Source: DASXZH01 sp963829965 (GTDB lineage Bacteria; Armatimonadota; Fimbriimonadia; Fimbriimonadales; Fimbriimonadaceae). From it: a DNA stretch of 64,000 nucleotides. A program made the position numbers and the translations under genes. Where the stretch lies: contig CAWHLK010000037.1 of NCBI GenBank assembly GCA_963829965.1, forward strand, positions 1-64,000, read 5' to 3'. Below the pieces are notes generated by a model. It saw only the letters and a list, made by a program, of their open reading frames with translations, was not told the DNA's origin and ran no database searches. Each line of letters begins with the position of its first letter. Position 1 is the stretch's first letter. Below are positions 34,617 through 43,741 of the stretch, piece by piece.

Positions 34617-35373
34617 ATGCCGGAGGCCGTCATTTTAGGATCGGGCACCAGCAACGGTGTGCCCTCTCTTGGCATCGAATACCCTGCCGAATTTGCGAAT
34701 CCCAAGAACCACCGCATGCGGCCGAGCATTCTCTTGGAGGGGCCAACCGGGAATTTTCCTGTGGATTGCCCGCCGGAACTTCGTTTGCAGCTATTGCGGG
34801 AGCACATCTTGATGGTCCACGCGGTGCTCATTACGCACACCCACGCGGATCACGTGATGGGGATGGACGACCTCCGAGCCTACTGCATGCTCTCTCGGAA
34901 GCCGATGCCGATTTACACGACGCCGGAGTATCAAGAGGACATCAAGCGGATTTTTAAATATGCTTTCGACGAGTTTCCGACAGGCGAGGTGCCCCGGTTT
35001 GAGTTTATTGACCCTCCGCCGCTAATTTCATTCTTGCGGACTGGATATTCAAGTGTTGACGGTGATGCATGGGAGACTTCCGGTTCTGGCTTTGCGGGTG
35101 AACGATTTTGCTTATGTCACCGATGTTAGCGAGATCCCCGCGCCCGCGATGGCCAAGTTAGGGGGCCTAAAAACGCTGGTTTTGGACGCGGTTCGGTACG
35201 AGCCGCACCCCAACCATTTTCATTTCGACCGGGCCCTGGACGTGGCGGAGGAGATTGGCGCGGAGGTCACCTACTTCACCCACTTGAGCCACGACTACGA
35301 CCACGACAAAACGGAAGCTTTGCTTCCAAAGAATATCCGGCTGGCTTATGACGGGCTGCGGATTCCGATCTAA
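34617..35373 (+). pseudogene. MBL-fold metal-dependent hydrolase (PhnP-like), one frameshift
   Basis: About 251 residues once one T is removed from TT at 35034-35035. The N-terminus VILGSGTSNGVPSLG and THTHADHVMGMDDLRAYC are the PhnP/tRNase Z-like substrate and metal motifs. The second frame gives VNDFAYVTDVSEIP and THLSHDYDHDK, completing the metal site. Such enzymes are phosphodiesterases for cyclic phosphate sugars or related small molecules. It starts right after the DnaA-N-like gene. The uncorrected reading would end early at 35129, removing the second half of the active site. Confidence 0.85.
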
Positions 35374-35610
35374 GGGTTTGGCTTGACCGCTCTTGCGTGC
35401 CCATCAACATACGCGACGTTGCTGTCATCAAAGTCGATTCGAGTAAATGATTGCCGCAAGTTGGATCTGCCTGAGGTTCGACAGGCAGGAATTTATGGGG
35501 ACGTTCACCGGTTTGAAGGGGAACGATGATCGGAAACAATATGCCGACGATCAGAAAACCATAAACAGCCCAAAAAAAACATAGACCCGCTTTGCGGCCT
35601 TCTCAGTCAA
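35370..35610 (-). pseudogene. Mini pilin-like membrane protein with DGH end, two frameshifts
   Basis: With one base added near 35461 and one in AAAA at 35555-35558, a single 80-residue frame appears from TTG 35610: MTEKAAKRVYVFFGLFMVF, a hydrophobic helix, a short linker (PLQTGERPHKFLPVEPQADP), then FDDSNVAYVDGHARAVKPNP. The ending is the C-terminal motif of H-X9-DG pilin-like proteins, but almost all of the globular part is missing. It could be a truncated member or a decayed copy. It lies just before two similar genes and is convergent with the MBL gene, overlapping its end. Confidence 0.55.
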
Positions 35611-35867
35611 CAATCGATCAGATATCTTGTCGTGCCTGACCACTACACCGATTGTAAGCGTGTTCTCTTGGAATCTGTCAGAAGAGAAACCGCGATGTCA
35701 CAAAACTTTGACGCTCCATCTATAGAATGCACGTGCTCCGGAGACCCAAGGGGCCTTCGGAGCAAGGGAATGAAGGAACGCTTCCGCTACTTTTCCCAGC
35801 CAAACTTGTCCGAGTGGTTCAGCCCTACGTAGAGCGCCTGCGCTCCGCCCAACGAAGCGCCGGCAAC

Positions 35868-36372
35868 CTATTGCGAGGGCTCACTTGTTGGGTATGTGGA
35901 TATGGACGTGCCCGTCCAGGTAAGCGAATTGTTATGTCCGTCATGCCGGGGCGGATTGGGCTGGGCGTTGAAATCTGTTACCGCGTTCGGGGTCATCAAC
36001 GGGGAGTCAAAGAACGTTGGCAGTTGTTCCGGTTTCTTGGCGTTGTCCATCTCGAAGCGCACAACCTCCTTATTCATCGCATAGCCATAACCGTTGTTGT
36101 GAAGCAAGGGATCGTGGTAGACCTCTTTGGTCTTCACATCAGGGAGTTAACTCGAACATCCAGTTCGGAGGGGGGAACCGGTCTCCATTATCGTCCGCGT
36201 ACATGAGGGCGCTTAAAGTGATTTGCTTTTCGTTGGACATACACGCCGCACTTATCGCGGCATGGCTTCCGCTGCAGCCGCAGGCAGTGATGGACGCTGC
36301 CAAAAGCAACACGACGATGCCAAAAACGCCGAGCCCTGCAAGCACCGGCCAGTAGCTCTTGCTCTTTCCCAT
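35868..36372 (-). pseudogene. Membrane-anchored pilin-like protein, one frameshift
   Basis: About 167 residues after removing one base near 36141. The N-terminus is MGKSKSYWPVLAGLGVFGIVVLLLA, a membrane anchor without the prepilin cleavage motif, then SNEKQITLSALMYADDNGDRFPPPNW. The rest has NNGYGYAMNKEVV, PTFFDSPLMTPNAV and QPNPPRHDGHNNSLTWTG. The first 150 residues match the proteins at 42140 and 42757. The final H-X9-DG motif has changed to H-X9-TG. Exported surface protein by inference, role unknown. Confidence 0.7.
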
Positions 36373-37051
36373 GCTTCAGCGACCGCTTGATATCTAGCCA
36401 TCGTTCGTGTAGAAACGACTTGCTGGGCAGAAAGTCACAGACCATGACTCATGCATCTCGCCAATATGGAATTCCCGCAGCCTTAAAACTGGCTTTTGGA
36501 TGGTTGACGAGCCCGGTAGAAGTGACTGATTTGTTTCACTCTGGGGCGCGGACGCTGGTGTGTGAAGCGCCACCTCGTCTTATCCACTATTGAATCCACG
36601 GGTTTAGCATCAAACTGAGCGCCTGTAAGGAGCGATACCGGGTGTGTCCAAAGGACCAATTTGGCAATAAATGCTCCAAAATCGCAGCGGTTTGGTCCTA
36701 TTTGTGGCCGTATGGTCTACAAATCATTAAAAACACTCGCTATCTTTCCGGTTTGGCAAACAATTTGCTTGGCGCTTATGCAGGGTGTGTGTTAAACTGG
36801 TATTCAGGTGTGGTTAAGGACACCCGATTGGTTATTAAGGCGGAATTGTCTGCCGTGACTAGTTTATTAACATCTAATGATGCTCATCGAAAGGTGGCCG
36901 AAAGACGTCTCAGTAAGAGATGGTCTCATTCGAATCTCCGATTGCTTGAGCAATCGGAAGGTTGACTTGATCAACCCAAAGGGAACTCTAAGCAAATCTG
37001 CGAAGATCTAAAGCATGAAATGATGGGCTCCAAAGACGGAGAAATATTTAA
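36373..37051. other. Intergenic region with one palindrome
   Basis: About 680 bases with no gene that I can support. It is more AT-rich than its neighbours, especially 36700-36850. The only structure is CCGATTGCTTGAGCAATCGG at 36938-36957, with perfect 9-base arms and a 2-base centre, 94 bases before the prepilin gene at 37052. It could be an operator or a short hairpin. Open frames here (for example 36642-36965) lack plausible composition and ribosome binding sites. Confidence 0.5.
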
Positions 37052-38034
37052 ATGAAAAGAAACCGAATAAGCGCATTTACTCTTATCGAGTTGCTGGTTG
37101 TGATTGCCATTATAGCAATCCTCGCCGCGATTCTATTCCCAGTTTTCGCACAGGCCAAGCAGGCTGCCAAGCAAGCTGCCAGCCTCAGCAACACGAAGGA
37201 AATCACCCTCGGCGGCATCATGTATTCAAACGACTACGATGATCAGATCCTTCCTTCCTATGCATTGACTCCTTCATCGTGGGAAAGCCCTACCAACCAA
37301 ACAACCTATCCGTTGAGCTTCTGGTGCGACCTCGTTCAGCCCTATATCAAGAGCGGCCAGGTTCTCCCGGGCGCCCTTGGACAGACCCATGGATCGGGCA
37401 TTATGCAGGATCCGGGCGCAAGCGTCCAGTCCTTCAACAATAGCTCCGTTTATCCGGGCTACGATTATGCTGGTCGCACGGGAATACGGTTCTTTCCGAC
37501 TACTCCTATGCCATCACCGGTTTCGGTGCCCTGCATAGCTACTGGGACTGGCTTTATGACGCTGGAACCATCCCGGCTGAGGACCCTGGCTACGGCTGCC
37601 CCAGCTCCAACGCTTCGATCGCTTATAACCACCACTATTCATCTGGTGACGCGGGTACGGCGGATAACCCTTGCATGGATCCTCCAGGAAACGGCGCCGG
37701 ATTCCCCGGTACCTATCAGTCCCATGTAGGCGCAACTCCGTACGACTTCCAGCCGGGCATGGTAACCAACAACTCAAGCACGATCGTTGCGCGACCGTCG
37801 GAAACGGTTATCGACTGTAACGGCCCCACGCAGGTTGAGCTCAACGCTGCCGGCGTTCCGGACTTCACCCTGTATATGTGGCCAGGCGGCGGCGACGCTG
37901 TCTACAACAACGGAGGCGTTTATGGCTTCGTTGACGGACACGCAAAGAGAATCACGAACAACCCGTTGAACTACGTCCAGTTGAGTAGCCAAGGTAACTA
38001 CTACATCATGACGTACTTCACAATGAGCGAGTAG
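37052..38034 (+). pseudogene. Type IV prepilin-like protein, one frameshift
   Basis: The start MKRNRISAFTLIELLV and VIAIIAILAAILFPVFAQAK form a classic prepilin leader with cleavage before FTLIE. ATG 37052 is preceded by GGAGA. After YPGYDYAGRTG the frame breaks; adding one A in AA at 37483-37484 continues as NTVLSDYSYAITGFGALHSYWDWLYDAG and then the third block to SNLNYVQLSSQ... for about 327 residues. The end reads NNGGVYGFVDGHAKR, the DGH motif of this family. A small lipoprotein gene begins directly at the stop (TAGATG), as at 20086-20319. Confidence 0.85.
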
Positions 38035-38277
38035 ATGAAAATCAACTCCTCTAAGTTACGGGAGCTGACAATCTGGACAGTCATTGGACTGTCTGGATTG
38101 TCTGTTTTGGGATGCCATGGTGCATCCGACACTGCGCCAACCAATACGGCACATAGCCAATATAACAACAGCGGCAAGTCTGCTGCAGATCAGATTGGCG
38201 CGGATAGGGCGAGGGCTCACAGGCGGCTTCCCCCAAAAGGCTCGATAAGTAATCCTAACGGTAACGGTTCGCAGTAA
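38035..38277 (+). CDS. Small lipoprotein paired with prepilin
   Basis: An 80-residue protein with lipoprotein signal (IWTVIGLSGLSVLGCHG, lipobox VLGC) and a polar mature part ending SNPNGNGSQ. The stretch SGKSAADQIGADRARAHR matches the small lipoprotein after the prepilin at 20316 (SGKVSADQQQKADQ and ADKARGEALR). ATG is immediately after the prepilin stop, so the pair is translationally coupled. Function unknown; it may help assemble or anchor the pilin. Confidence 0.75.
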   Translation: MKINSSKLRELTIWTVIGLSGLSVLGCHGASDTAPTNTAHSQYNNSGKSAADQIGADRARAHRRLPPKGSISNPNGNGSQ

Positions 38278-38307
38278 ACGCGGCTCGTGGTGTTAGTTGG
38301 TCTGGAT

Positions 38308-38337
38308 GGAATCGTAAGATTCCGCCCAGGCCTTTTT
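38308..38337 (+). terminator. Possible intrinsic terminator
   Basis: GGAATC-GTAA-GATTCC forms a perfect 6-base hairpin (38308-38323), followed after nine bases by TTTTT (38333-38337). It lies between the lipoprotein gene (+) and the TPR-sulfotransferase gene (-), a fitting place. The gap before the T run makes it a weak candidate. Confidence 0.35.
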
Positions 38338-38346
38338 GTTTCCTGC

Positions 38347-40200
38347 CTATACGGTTGGAGGCAACAGGCTTTTGAGGGCGCCCAGCCAGGGTTCATAGCG
38401 CCGCCAACGTTCGATTGACGTTGCGTAAACCGCTTGGCGGGATTGCCAGTTGCTTGGCGTAGCCACCGATCGTTTGTTGTGCTCGGGCCGCAGGCACGCT
38501 TCGTCCCAATCCAGGCCACAAAAATCCAGCATCAACTTCGTGGTGGCAACGCGGTCTGTCACGAGGGTCTCGTAATCTACATCCAGAATTCGATCTTTGG
38601 GCAAGAGAGCAGTCCAATGCCGCATCAGCCTCTGATACTGGTGTACATAGAAGACGATGTCTTCCCGCGAATGGGCGAAAGGCGGTCTCGTTCGGTATGG
38701 GGTCATGTAGAGGGATAAAGCGTTGTGAACCAATTCTCGCCTGCAATGGATGAAACGGGCGTTTGCAAAGAGCGCATGGATGAGGCCCACAAACAGGAAG
38801 TTGTCCGGCCGCTTGTCGGTAACGAACCTGGCTTCGGGACCAAAACCGCGCAGGAGGCGCTCATATTCGACGGCTAACTCCTGGGATTTATGCTTGTTAG
38901 AACCCAGCGCGATAATCGATTCGTTCGCGTCCGCATCGGACCAAAACTGCTGTTCACCGGCGGCCGCTACTTCGGGGTGGCTGGAGAGGATCTGCTCAGT
39001 GAGCGTGGTTCCCGATCTCGGCAGCCCAATAATGAGGAGCGGAAGCTCCGAATCTAGGACCCAGCTTGTCCGCTCTTCAAAGAAAGCGGGAGTAAAGAGC
39101 CCGATGATCCTATCCACAAACCGCTCGAACTCCTTTTGATCAAAGGGATTTCGCCCCATTGTTTCGATTCGATTGGCTTCATCGATATGCCCGATGGCTT
39201 TTTCATAGGCGCCGAGATCATCGAACGCTTTTCCCAGCGCCGTGTGCAGCAATACAAAATCTCTATCGGAAACCGAGTTGGCTTCGATGAGTCGCTGAAT
39301 TTGGCCGACGAGCCCGCTGTCTCCGGCGGTAAGCCGCGCGTTGGTAGCCAACCCCAAATAGGCTTCCCCTTGGTTCGGGTCGATCTCGATTGACTTCAGG
39401 AAAGCCGTTCCTGCTGCTTCAAATTCGCCCACGTCCTGCATCCTTAGACCGAAGAAGAAGTGGGCAGGCGCGGAGTTGGGATCGATGGTAAGAGCCCGCT
39501 CCACCAATGCAAGAGACTCGGCTGTCTGCCCGTACATTGCCTTGGCGTCGGCGACCTGAAGGATGCGCTTGACGGAGTCCGGAGTCAGCTCGAGCGCGCG
39601 TTCGAGGCATTCTACAGCCTTGGGCCGCTTCTTCAAAGTGGAGAACACGCGCCCCATTCCCTCGAAAACCTCGGCCGAGTTGGGCATGAGCTCCAAAGCT
39701 TGTTGGTAAGCGCCAAGAGCCTCGCTCAGCCGCCCAAGCTGCTGGAGTGACTCGGCCAGATTCACATGGATCGGGCCGACTTTGGGCTGAAGCCGGATCG
39801 CGTTTTGAAAAGAGTCCACGGCTGACTCGTAGTCGCCGATCTGTCCGTAACAAAGCCCGAGAGTGTTGTAGGCGCTTGCATACTGCGGTTCCGCTTCAAT
39901 CGCATGCTTGGCAGCGTCTATTGCCTCTTCCACTCTTCCTCTCACGCGAAGGATGTTGGCGAGGGCATTCAGGGACGGCGCATGATTCGGCGCGACCGCA
40001 AGCAGACGATGCAGATACTCGACGTGCAGTGGCATATCGCCCATTCCATGGGCGACCATGGCAAGCAGGTGCAGCACCTCCACCCTGTTGGGTTGTAATG
40101 AGAGGAGCTCGAGCCCCAACTGCCGTGCCCGCGGAAGTTGCCCCGTGCGGTAGGCTGCGTATGCCTCGGCTAAAGCCGGGTTGGGCTGACTCATCTCCAT
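38347..40200 (-). CDS. TPR-sulfotransferase
   Basis: A 617-residue protein. The first 300 or so residues form at least seven TPR repeats (for example PQYASAYNTLGLCYGQIGDY, AVDSFQNAIRLQPKVGPIHV). The rest is a sulfotransferase domain with the PAPS 5'-phosphosulfate loop GLPRSGTTLTEQILSSHPEV near residue 391 and the 3'-phosphate region ARFIHCRRELVHNALSLYM. It would sulfate a protein or sugar with the TPR part choosing the substrate. Transcribed away from a close paralog (40234-42108). The end SIERWRRYEPWLGAL is shared with the paralog. Confidence 0.9.
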   Translation of the reverse strand: MEMSQPNPALAEAYAAYRTGQLPRARQLGLELLSLQPNRVEVLHLLAMVAHGMGDMPLHVEYLHRLLAVAPNHAPSLNALANILRVRGRVEEAIDAAKHAIEAEPQYASAYNTLGLCYGQIGDYESAVDSFQNAIRLQPKVGPIHVNLAESLQQLGRLSEALGAYQQALELMPNSAEVFEGMGRVFSTLKKRPKAVECLERALELTPDSVKRILQVADAKAMYGQTAESLALVERALTIDPNSAPAHFFFGLRMQDVGEFEAAGTAFLKSIEIDPNQGEAYLGLATNARLTAGDSGLVGQIQRLIEANSVSDRDFVLLHTALGKAFDDLGAYEKAIGHIDEANRIETMGRNPFDQKEFERFVDRIIGLFTPAFFEERTSWVLDSELPLLIIGLPRSGTTLTEQILSSHPEVAAAGEQQFWSDADANESIIALGSNKHKSQELAVEYERLLRGFGPEARFVTDKRPDNFLFVGLIHALFANARFIHCRRELVHNALSLYMTPYRTRPPFAHSREDIVFYVHQYQRLMRHWTALLPKDRILDVDYETLVTDRVATTKLMLDFCGLDWDEACLRPEHNKRSVATPSNWQSRQAVYATSIERWRRYEPWLGALKSLLPPTV

Positions 40201-40233
40201 AGAAAGCGGCTATATTATAGTCTCGGAAATCTT
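40201..40233. promoter_or_regulatory. Shared divergent promoter region
   Basis: Only 33 bases separate the two TPR-sulfotransferase starts. They contain CTATATTATAG, a near palindrome that offers TATAAT on the minus strand (40219-40214) and TATTAT on the plus strand (40213-40218). Both transcripts would have almost no leader, and neither gene has a Shine-Dalgarno sequence. Confidence 0.4.
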
Positions 40234-42108
40234 ATGGGCCCGGAAACTTCAGCGCTCTTAAACTCTGCCCGGGAGCATTTCAGGCACAACCGTCATTCTG
40301 CCGCTGAGGGTGAGCTCCGCGCTATTCTCAGCCAGGAACCCTCCAACATTTACGCCCTGCTCCTGCTCGCCGGCATTCATTTTCGCACGGGGCAGTTTTC
40401 CGAAGCAAGCGCGGCCCTCAACCTAGTCTTTCAAGCGGACCCGAACCAGAAAGACGCCATCGGTCTTATGGCCCTAATCAGAAAAGCCCAGGGCGACTTT
40501 GTCGGCGCGGCGGGGCTGTTCGAGCGGCTCATCAACCTTGGGCAGGCGGGGCCGGATATTTACAGCCAATTGGGTTCTTGTTGGCTGGAGGCAGGCGAGG
40601 CGGTGCCCGCCGGGGTTGCGTTCAAGCGTGCAGTCGAGTTGGATCGCGGCAACGCCAGAAACTATTACAATCTTGGTCTTGCGCTCAAAATGGCGGGGAA
40701 GAGCTTTGAAACCTTTGCAACCTTCAAGCGCGCGATCCAGCTCGACCCCGATTTCCACGACAGCTATGTGCAGCTATGGGAGCAGATGCGCCAGCTCGTA
40801 TTTTGGAATCAGGGGCTGCCTTTACTAGAACAAGGCCTGGCACGCCATCCGGAATCAACTCAAATGAAGGTGATGCTGGCCATTACCTACGGAAACGTCG
40901 GCCAGCCGGAAAGGGCGGAGGAGCTCTTCAAGTCGGCTCTCGCAGCCGATGGTCTCGCCGGCCCTCCCTACGCGCATTGGCTGCAGGAAGCGGGTCGATT
41001 TGAAGAGTCCATACCTGTTCTGCAAGAGTCGATACGGCGCAAGCCGCTGCAGGGGCAGGCCTATTACAATCTGGCCATCGCCAAGTGCTTCGAAGTGGAC
41101 GGAAAGTCGCTGGTCGAGTTAGTCGCCCCCCTCCTCACTGAGGAATCCATTGATCGCGAAGAACGGATGTTCCTCTATTACGCGCTAGCAAAGAACTACG
41201 ACCAAAGCAAAGACTACGAGCAAGCCATGGCCAACTATGACCTGGCAAACAATGCCGCGTTTGAGGTCTTCGATTGCGAGGCTAACAATGCATCTCCGGT
41301 TGAGTCCGGTCGCGATACGCTGGCGAAGATCTATTCGAAAGAGCTGATCGAGAAGTTACGCGTCTCTGGCTCCCAGTCACCCCTTCCCATTTTCATTGTC
41401 GGAATGATCCGGACAGGAACGACCCTCCTGGATCAGATCCTCTCCAGCCATCCCAAGGTGCAGTCCGCGGGAGAGCAGCCGTTTTGGCAAGTTAGTGCCG
41501 GTCGCTTCAACAATCGTTGGCTCGCTTCGGGCGGTGAGGCCGCGGACATCAAGGAGTTGGAAAAGGGCTATTTCGAAGTGTTAAGAGAGGCGGCGCAAGG
41601 TGCGGAGCGGGTGGTGGACAAGATGCCCACCAACTTTTTGCATATGGGCCTCATGAGCATTGTGTTTCCCCGCGCAAAGTTCATTCATATCCGGCGCAGC
41701 CCCATGGACACCTGCGTGTCTATTTACACGACCTTTCTGGGAAGAGGAACCCAGTTTGCCTACAACAAGGCGAACATCGTCGAGTATTACCGCGACTACA
41801 TGAGCACGATGGATCTTTGGAGGTCGGTGATTCCCCCCCGCCAAATGATTGAGATCGACTACGAAGATCTTGTGACGAACAAAGAAGTTGTTTTGCGGGA
41901 GGTTTTGGAGTTCTGCGAGCTGGAGTGGGATGATTCGCTTCTGAGCCACGAGCAAAACCGCTCCCAAGTCAGCACACCGAGTCTTTGGGCGGTGAGACAG
42001 CCGGTCAATGCCGCTTCCATCGAGCGATGGCGCAGGTACGAGCCGTGGCTAGGGGAACTGCTGGCACTGAAGGACCTGACCCATCCGCCCCTGAGGCATG
42101 GGATATGA
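40234..42108 (+). CDS. TPR-sulfotransferase (paralog)
   Basis: A 624-residue paralog of the divergent neighbour: TPR repeats in residues 1-330 (YALLLLAGIHFRTGQFSEASAALNLV, NARNYYNLGLALKMAGKS), then a sulfotransferase with PAPS loop GMIRTGTTLLDQILSSHPKV near residue 390 and AKFIHIRRSPMDTCVSIYTT as 3'-phosphate motif. The two enzymes share the end SIERWRRYEPWLGEL. TPR regions differ more than the catalytic parts, which suggests different substrates. Cytoplasmic by sequence, no signal peptide. Confidence 0.9.
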   Translation: MGPETSALLNSAREHFRHNRHSAAEGELRAILSQEPSNIYALLLLAGIHFRTGQFSEASAALNLVFQADPNQKDAIGLMALIRKAQGDFVGAAGLFERLINLGQAGPDIYSQLGSCWLEAGEAVPAGVAFKRAVELDRGNARNYYNLGLALKMAGKSFETFATFKRAIQLDPDFHDSYVQLWEQMRQLVFWNQGLPLLEQGLARHPESTQMKVMLAITYGNVGQPERAEELFKSALAADGLAGPPYAHWLQEAGRFEESIPVLQESIRRKPLQGQAYYNLAIAKCFEVDGKSLVELVAPLLTEESIDREERMFLYYALAKNYDQSKDYEQAMANYDLANNAAFEVFDCEANNASPVESGRDTLAKIYSKELIEKLRVSGSQSPLPIFIVGMIRTGTTLLDQILSSHPKVQSAGEQPFWQVSAGRFNNRWLASGGEAADIKELEKGYFEVLREAAQGAERVVDKMPTNFLHMGLMSIVFPRAKFIHIRRSPMDTCVSIYTTFLGRGTQFAYNKANIVEYYRDYMSTMDLWRSVIPPRQMIEIDYEDLVTNKEVVLREVLEFCELEWDDSLLSHEQNRSQVSTPSLWAVRQPVNAASIERWRRYEPWLGELLALKDLTHPPLRHGI

Positions 42109-42139
42109 ATTGGAGTTTGTTAAAGACGGCTGACGAAGC

Positions 42140-42681
42140 TCACCGCTCGGTGACCTTAACGTTGGCAGTCAATCGGCGAACATGGCCGTCCATGAAAGCC
42201 ATGTTGTTGTACCCTCTATGCCTTGGTGGGTTTGGGAGCAGTTTGTCGCTAGAGATTGCGTTGCGCCGATTGAGCGGAGAATCGAAAAACGCAGCCATTG
42301 TGTCGAGCGACTGGGCCTTTGTTGTATCGCAACCGGCGGAATTCCTTGTTCACGGCATATCCATAAAGCTCATCCGGCTCGGCGGGGTCTTTTGAATAAT
42401 TCCGCCGGGTTCATAGAATGCCAGGACGCAGTTACATACTTTGTAAGAGAATCAATCCAATTCGAGAGGGGGTACCTCTCGTCATAGTCGTTCGAATACA
42501 TGATTGCCGAAAGAACGATGTTCTTCTCCGTCGCCATGCACATCGTTGAGGTACTCAACCTGCCGCCCTGTACCGGAAAAAAGATCGCGAAACCGATGGC
42601 GCAGGCGAATAACAAAACCAGACCCACTTGAACCGCGCGGGCACGCCTCCGTGTTCGCGGTCGCCCAAAAGCCCGAATCAT
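42140..42681 (-). pseudogene. Membrane-anchored H-X9-DG pilin-like protein, two frameshifts
   Basis: ATG 42681 opens MIRAFGRPRTRRRARAV and a membrane anchor (GLVLLFACAIGFAIFFPV), then CMATEKNIVLSAIMYSNDYDERYP. Removing one base from TTTT at 42390-42393 and one from GG at 42338-42339 restores one frame of 179 residues: FKDPAEPDELYGYAVNKEF, then AFFDSPLNRRNAI, LPNPPRHRGYNNMAFMDGH. The last block is a perfect H-X9-DG motif. It has no prepilin cleavage site, so it is probably anchored rather than processed. A tandem paralog lies 75 bases upstream. Confidence 0.72.
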
Positions 42682-42756
42682 CAAGTCGGTTTTTTGTTCC
42701 ACAATTCTGAATCCCAACTACAAGACGCAATGCAAATGACTTAGGCAGGAACAGGC

Positions 42757-43298
42757 TCATTTGAGCCACTGTTTCATCTCCGGCCGAATGCCCTGTGTGT
42801 GCCCGTCCGCAAAGGCCATATTATTAGTGTTCCCATGCCTGGGCGGATTCGGTAACACCTCGTAGCTGGAAACCGCGTTTACACGTTCCAGCGGAGAGTC
42901 GAACAATCCCGGCGTTAGGTTCTGATCGGCGATTTTGCTCCGGTCCCGTCCAACGATTTCTTGGTTCATTGCGTAGCCGTAAGGCTTGTCCGGCTCGCAG
43001 GATCGACGTAGTACTGCGCCGGCTCTTCGGCCTCGCCGGTCGATTCGAGATAAGTTCCAATAGAGTCGGTCCAGTCTGCAGGCGAAAACGTATCGTCGTA
43101 ATCGTTCGCATATAAAATGGCAGCCAACATAAGGTGGTCCTCGTGGTTCAGGCATCCCCTACGGGAATCCTTAAAGAGAGTTGGAGAAATAATCGCCAGG
43201 ACAATGAGAACCACCAGCAAGACGCGACCCGCCATCGATAGCAAAGCTTGATTCCGGCCGCTCCAGCCACGGAAGCCGCGCATCCATCTATTTCCCAT
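42757..43298 (-). pseudogene. Membrane-anchored H-X9-DG pilin-like protein, one frameshift
   Basis: MGNRWMRGFRGWSGRNQALL is followed by a membrane helix (VLLVVLIVLAIISPTLF) and HEDHLMLAAILYANDYDDTFSPADW. Adding one base near 42997 gives YYVDPAEPDKPYGYAMNQEIV, then LFDSPLERVNAVSSYEVLPNPPRH and NNMAFADGHTQG for 180 residues. The H-X9-DG motif is intact. It and the 42140 gene break at almost the same place, around DPAEPD. It is a paralog of that gene and of 35868-36372. Confidence 0.74.
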
Positions 43299-43375
43299 TC
43301 TAGACCCTGATTAATCGACGCACTTTCACACACGGAACGACTGAAGTGCGTCATATTCATATTGGTCCCAACAGC

Positions 43376-43600
43376 ATGCTTCGTCTCAAACTCCTTCAAA
43401 TCGGTGATTCAGTGGGGCCCTTGCTCCCCAGGGAAGTGCTTGGACATTTGCAAGTGGAAGTTGGCGATAGCATGCACCTTGCTGAAGCCGAGGACGGCTA
43501 CCCCTTGACATCAAACGATGCTGTCGACTCCGAAGGGCTTCGGATCGCCAGTGAAGGTGCGGCCAAGTATCGCAACGCCCTACGCGAGCTTTCCGAGTGA
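43376..43600 (+). CDS. AbrB/MazE-like antitoxin, apparently without toxin
   Basis: About 74 residues: MLRLKLLQIGDSVGPLLPREVLGHLQVEVGDSMHL is the swapped-hairpin AbrB/MazE DNA-binding fold and EGAAKYRNALRELSE is the end typical of antidotes that partner Doc-type death-on-curing toxins. No Doc/Fic motif (HxFxxGN) appears in the next 130 bases or in the following small gene, so it is an orphan. An ATG at 43346 would add ten residues. A lone antitoxin may now act as an ordinary regulator. Confidence 0.72.
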   Translation: MLRLKLLQIGDSVGPLLPREVLGHLQVEVGDSMHLAEAEDGYPLTSNDAVDSEGLRIASEGAAKYRNALRELSE

Positions 43601-43741
43601 TGGCTCGTCCTCAGAACGCACTCTAGCTTCCCGAGTTGAAAAACTTAACACAAAGTGGCAGATTTGCCCTAAAGCACCCCGCTAAAATCGCCAGGATTAC
43701 AATGTGCGCTGTGCACATCTCAGATTGGAGAGTTGGGCGTA

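Noticed and set aside
35632..35832. A 66-residue plus-strand frame
   Set aside because: No ribosome binding site, no family, and composition like noncoding sequence.
36642..36965. A 107-residue plus-strand frame in an AT-rich stretch
   Set aside because: No recognisable fold or ribosome binding site; ends in the 36938 palindrome.
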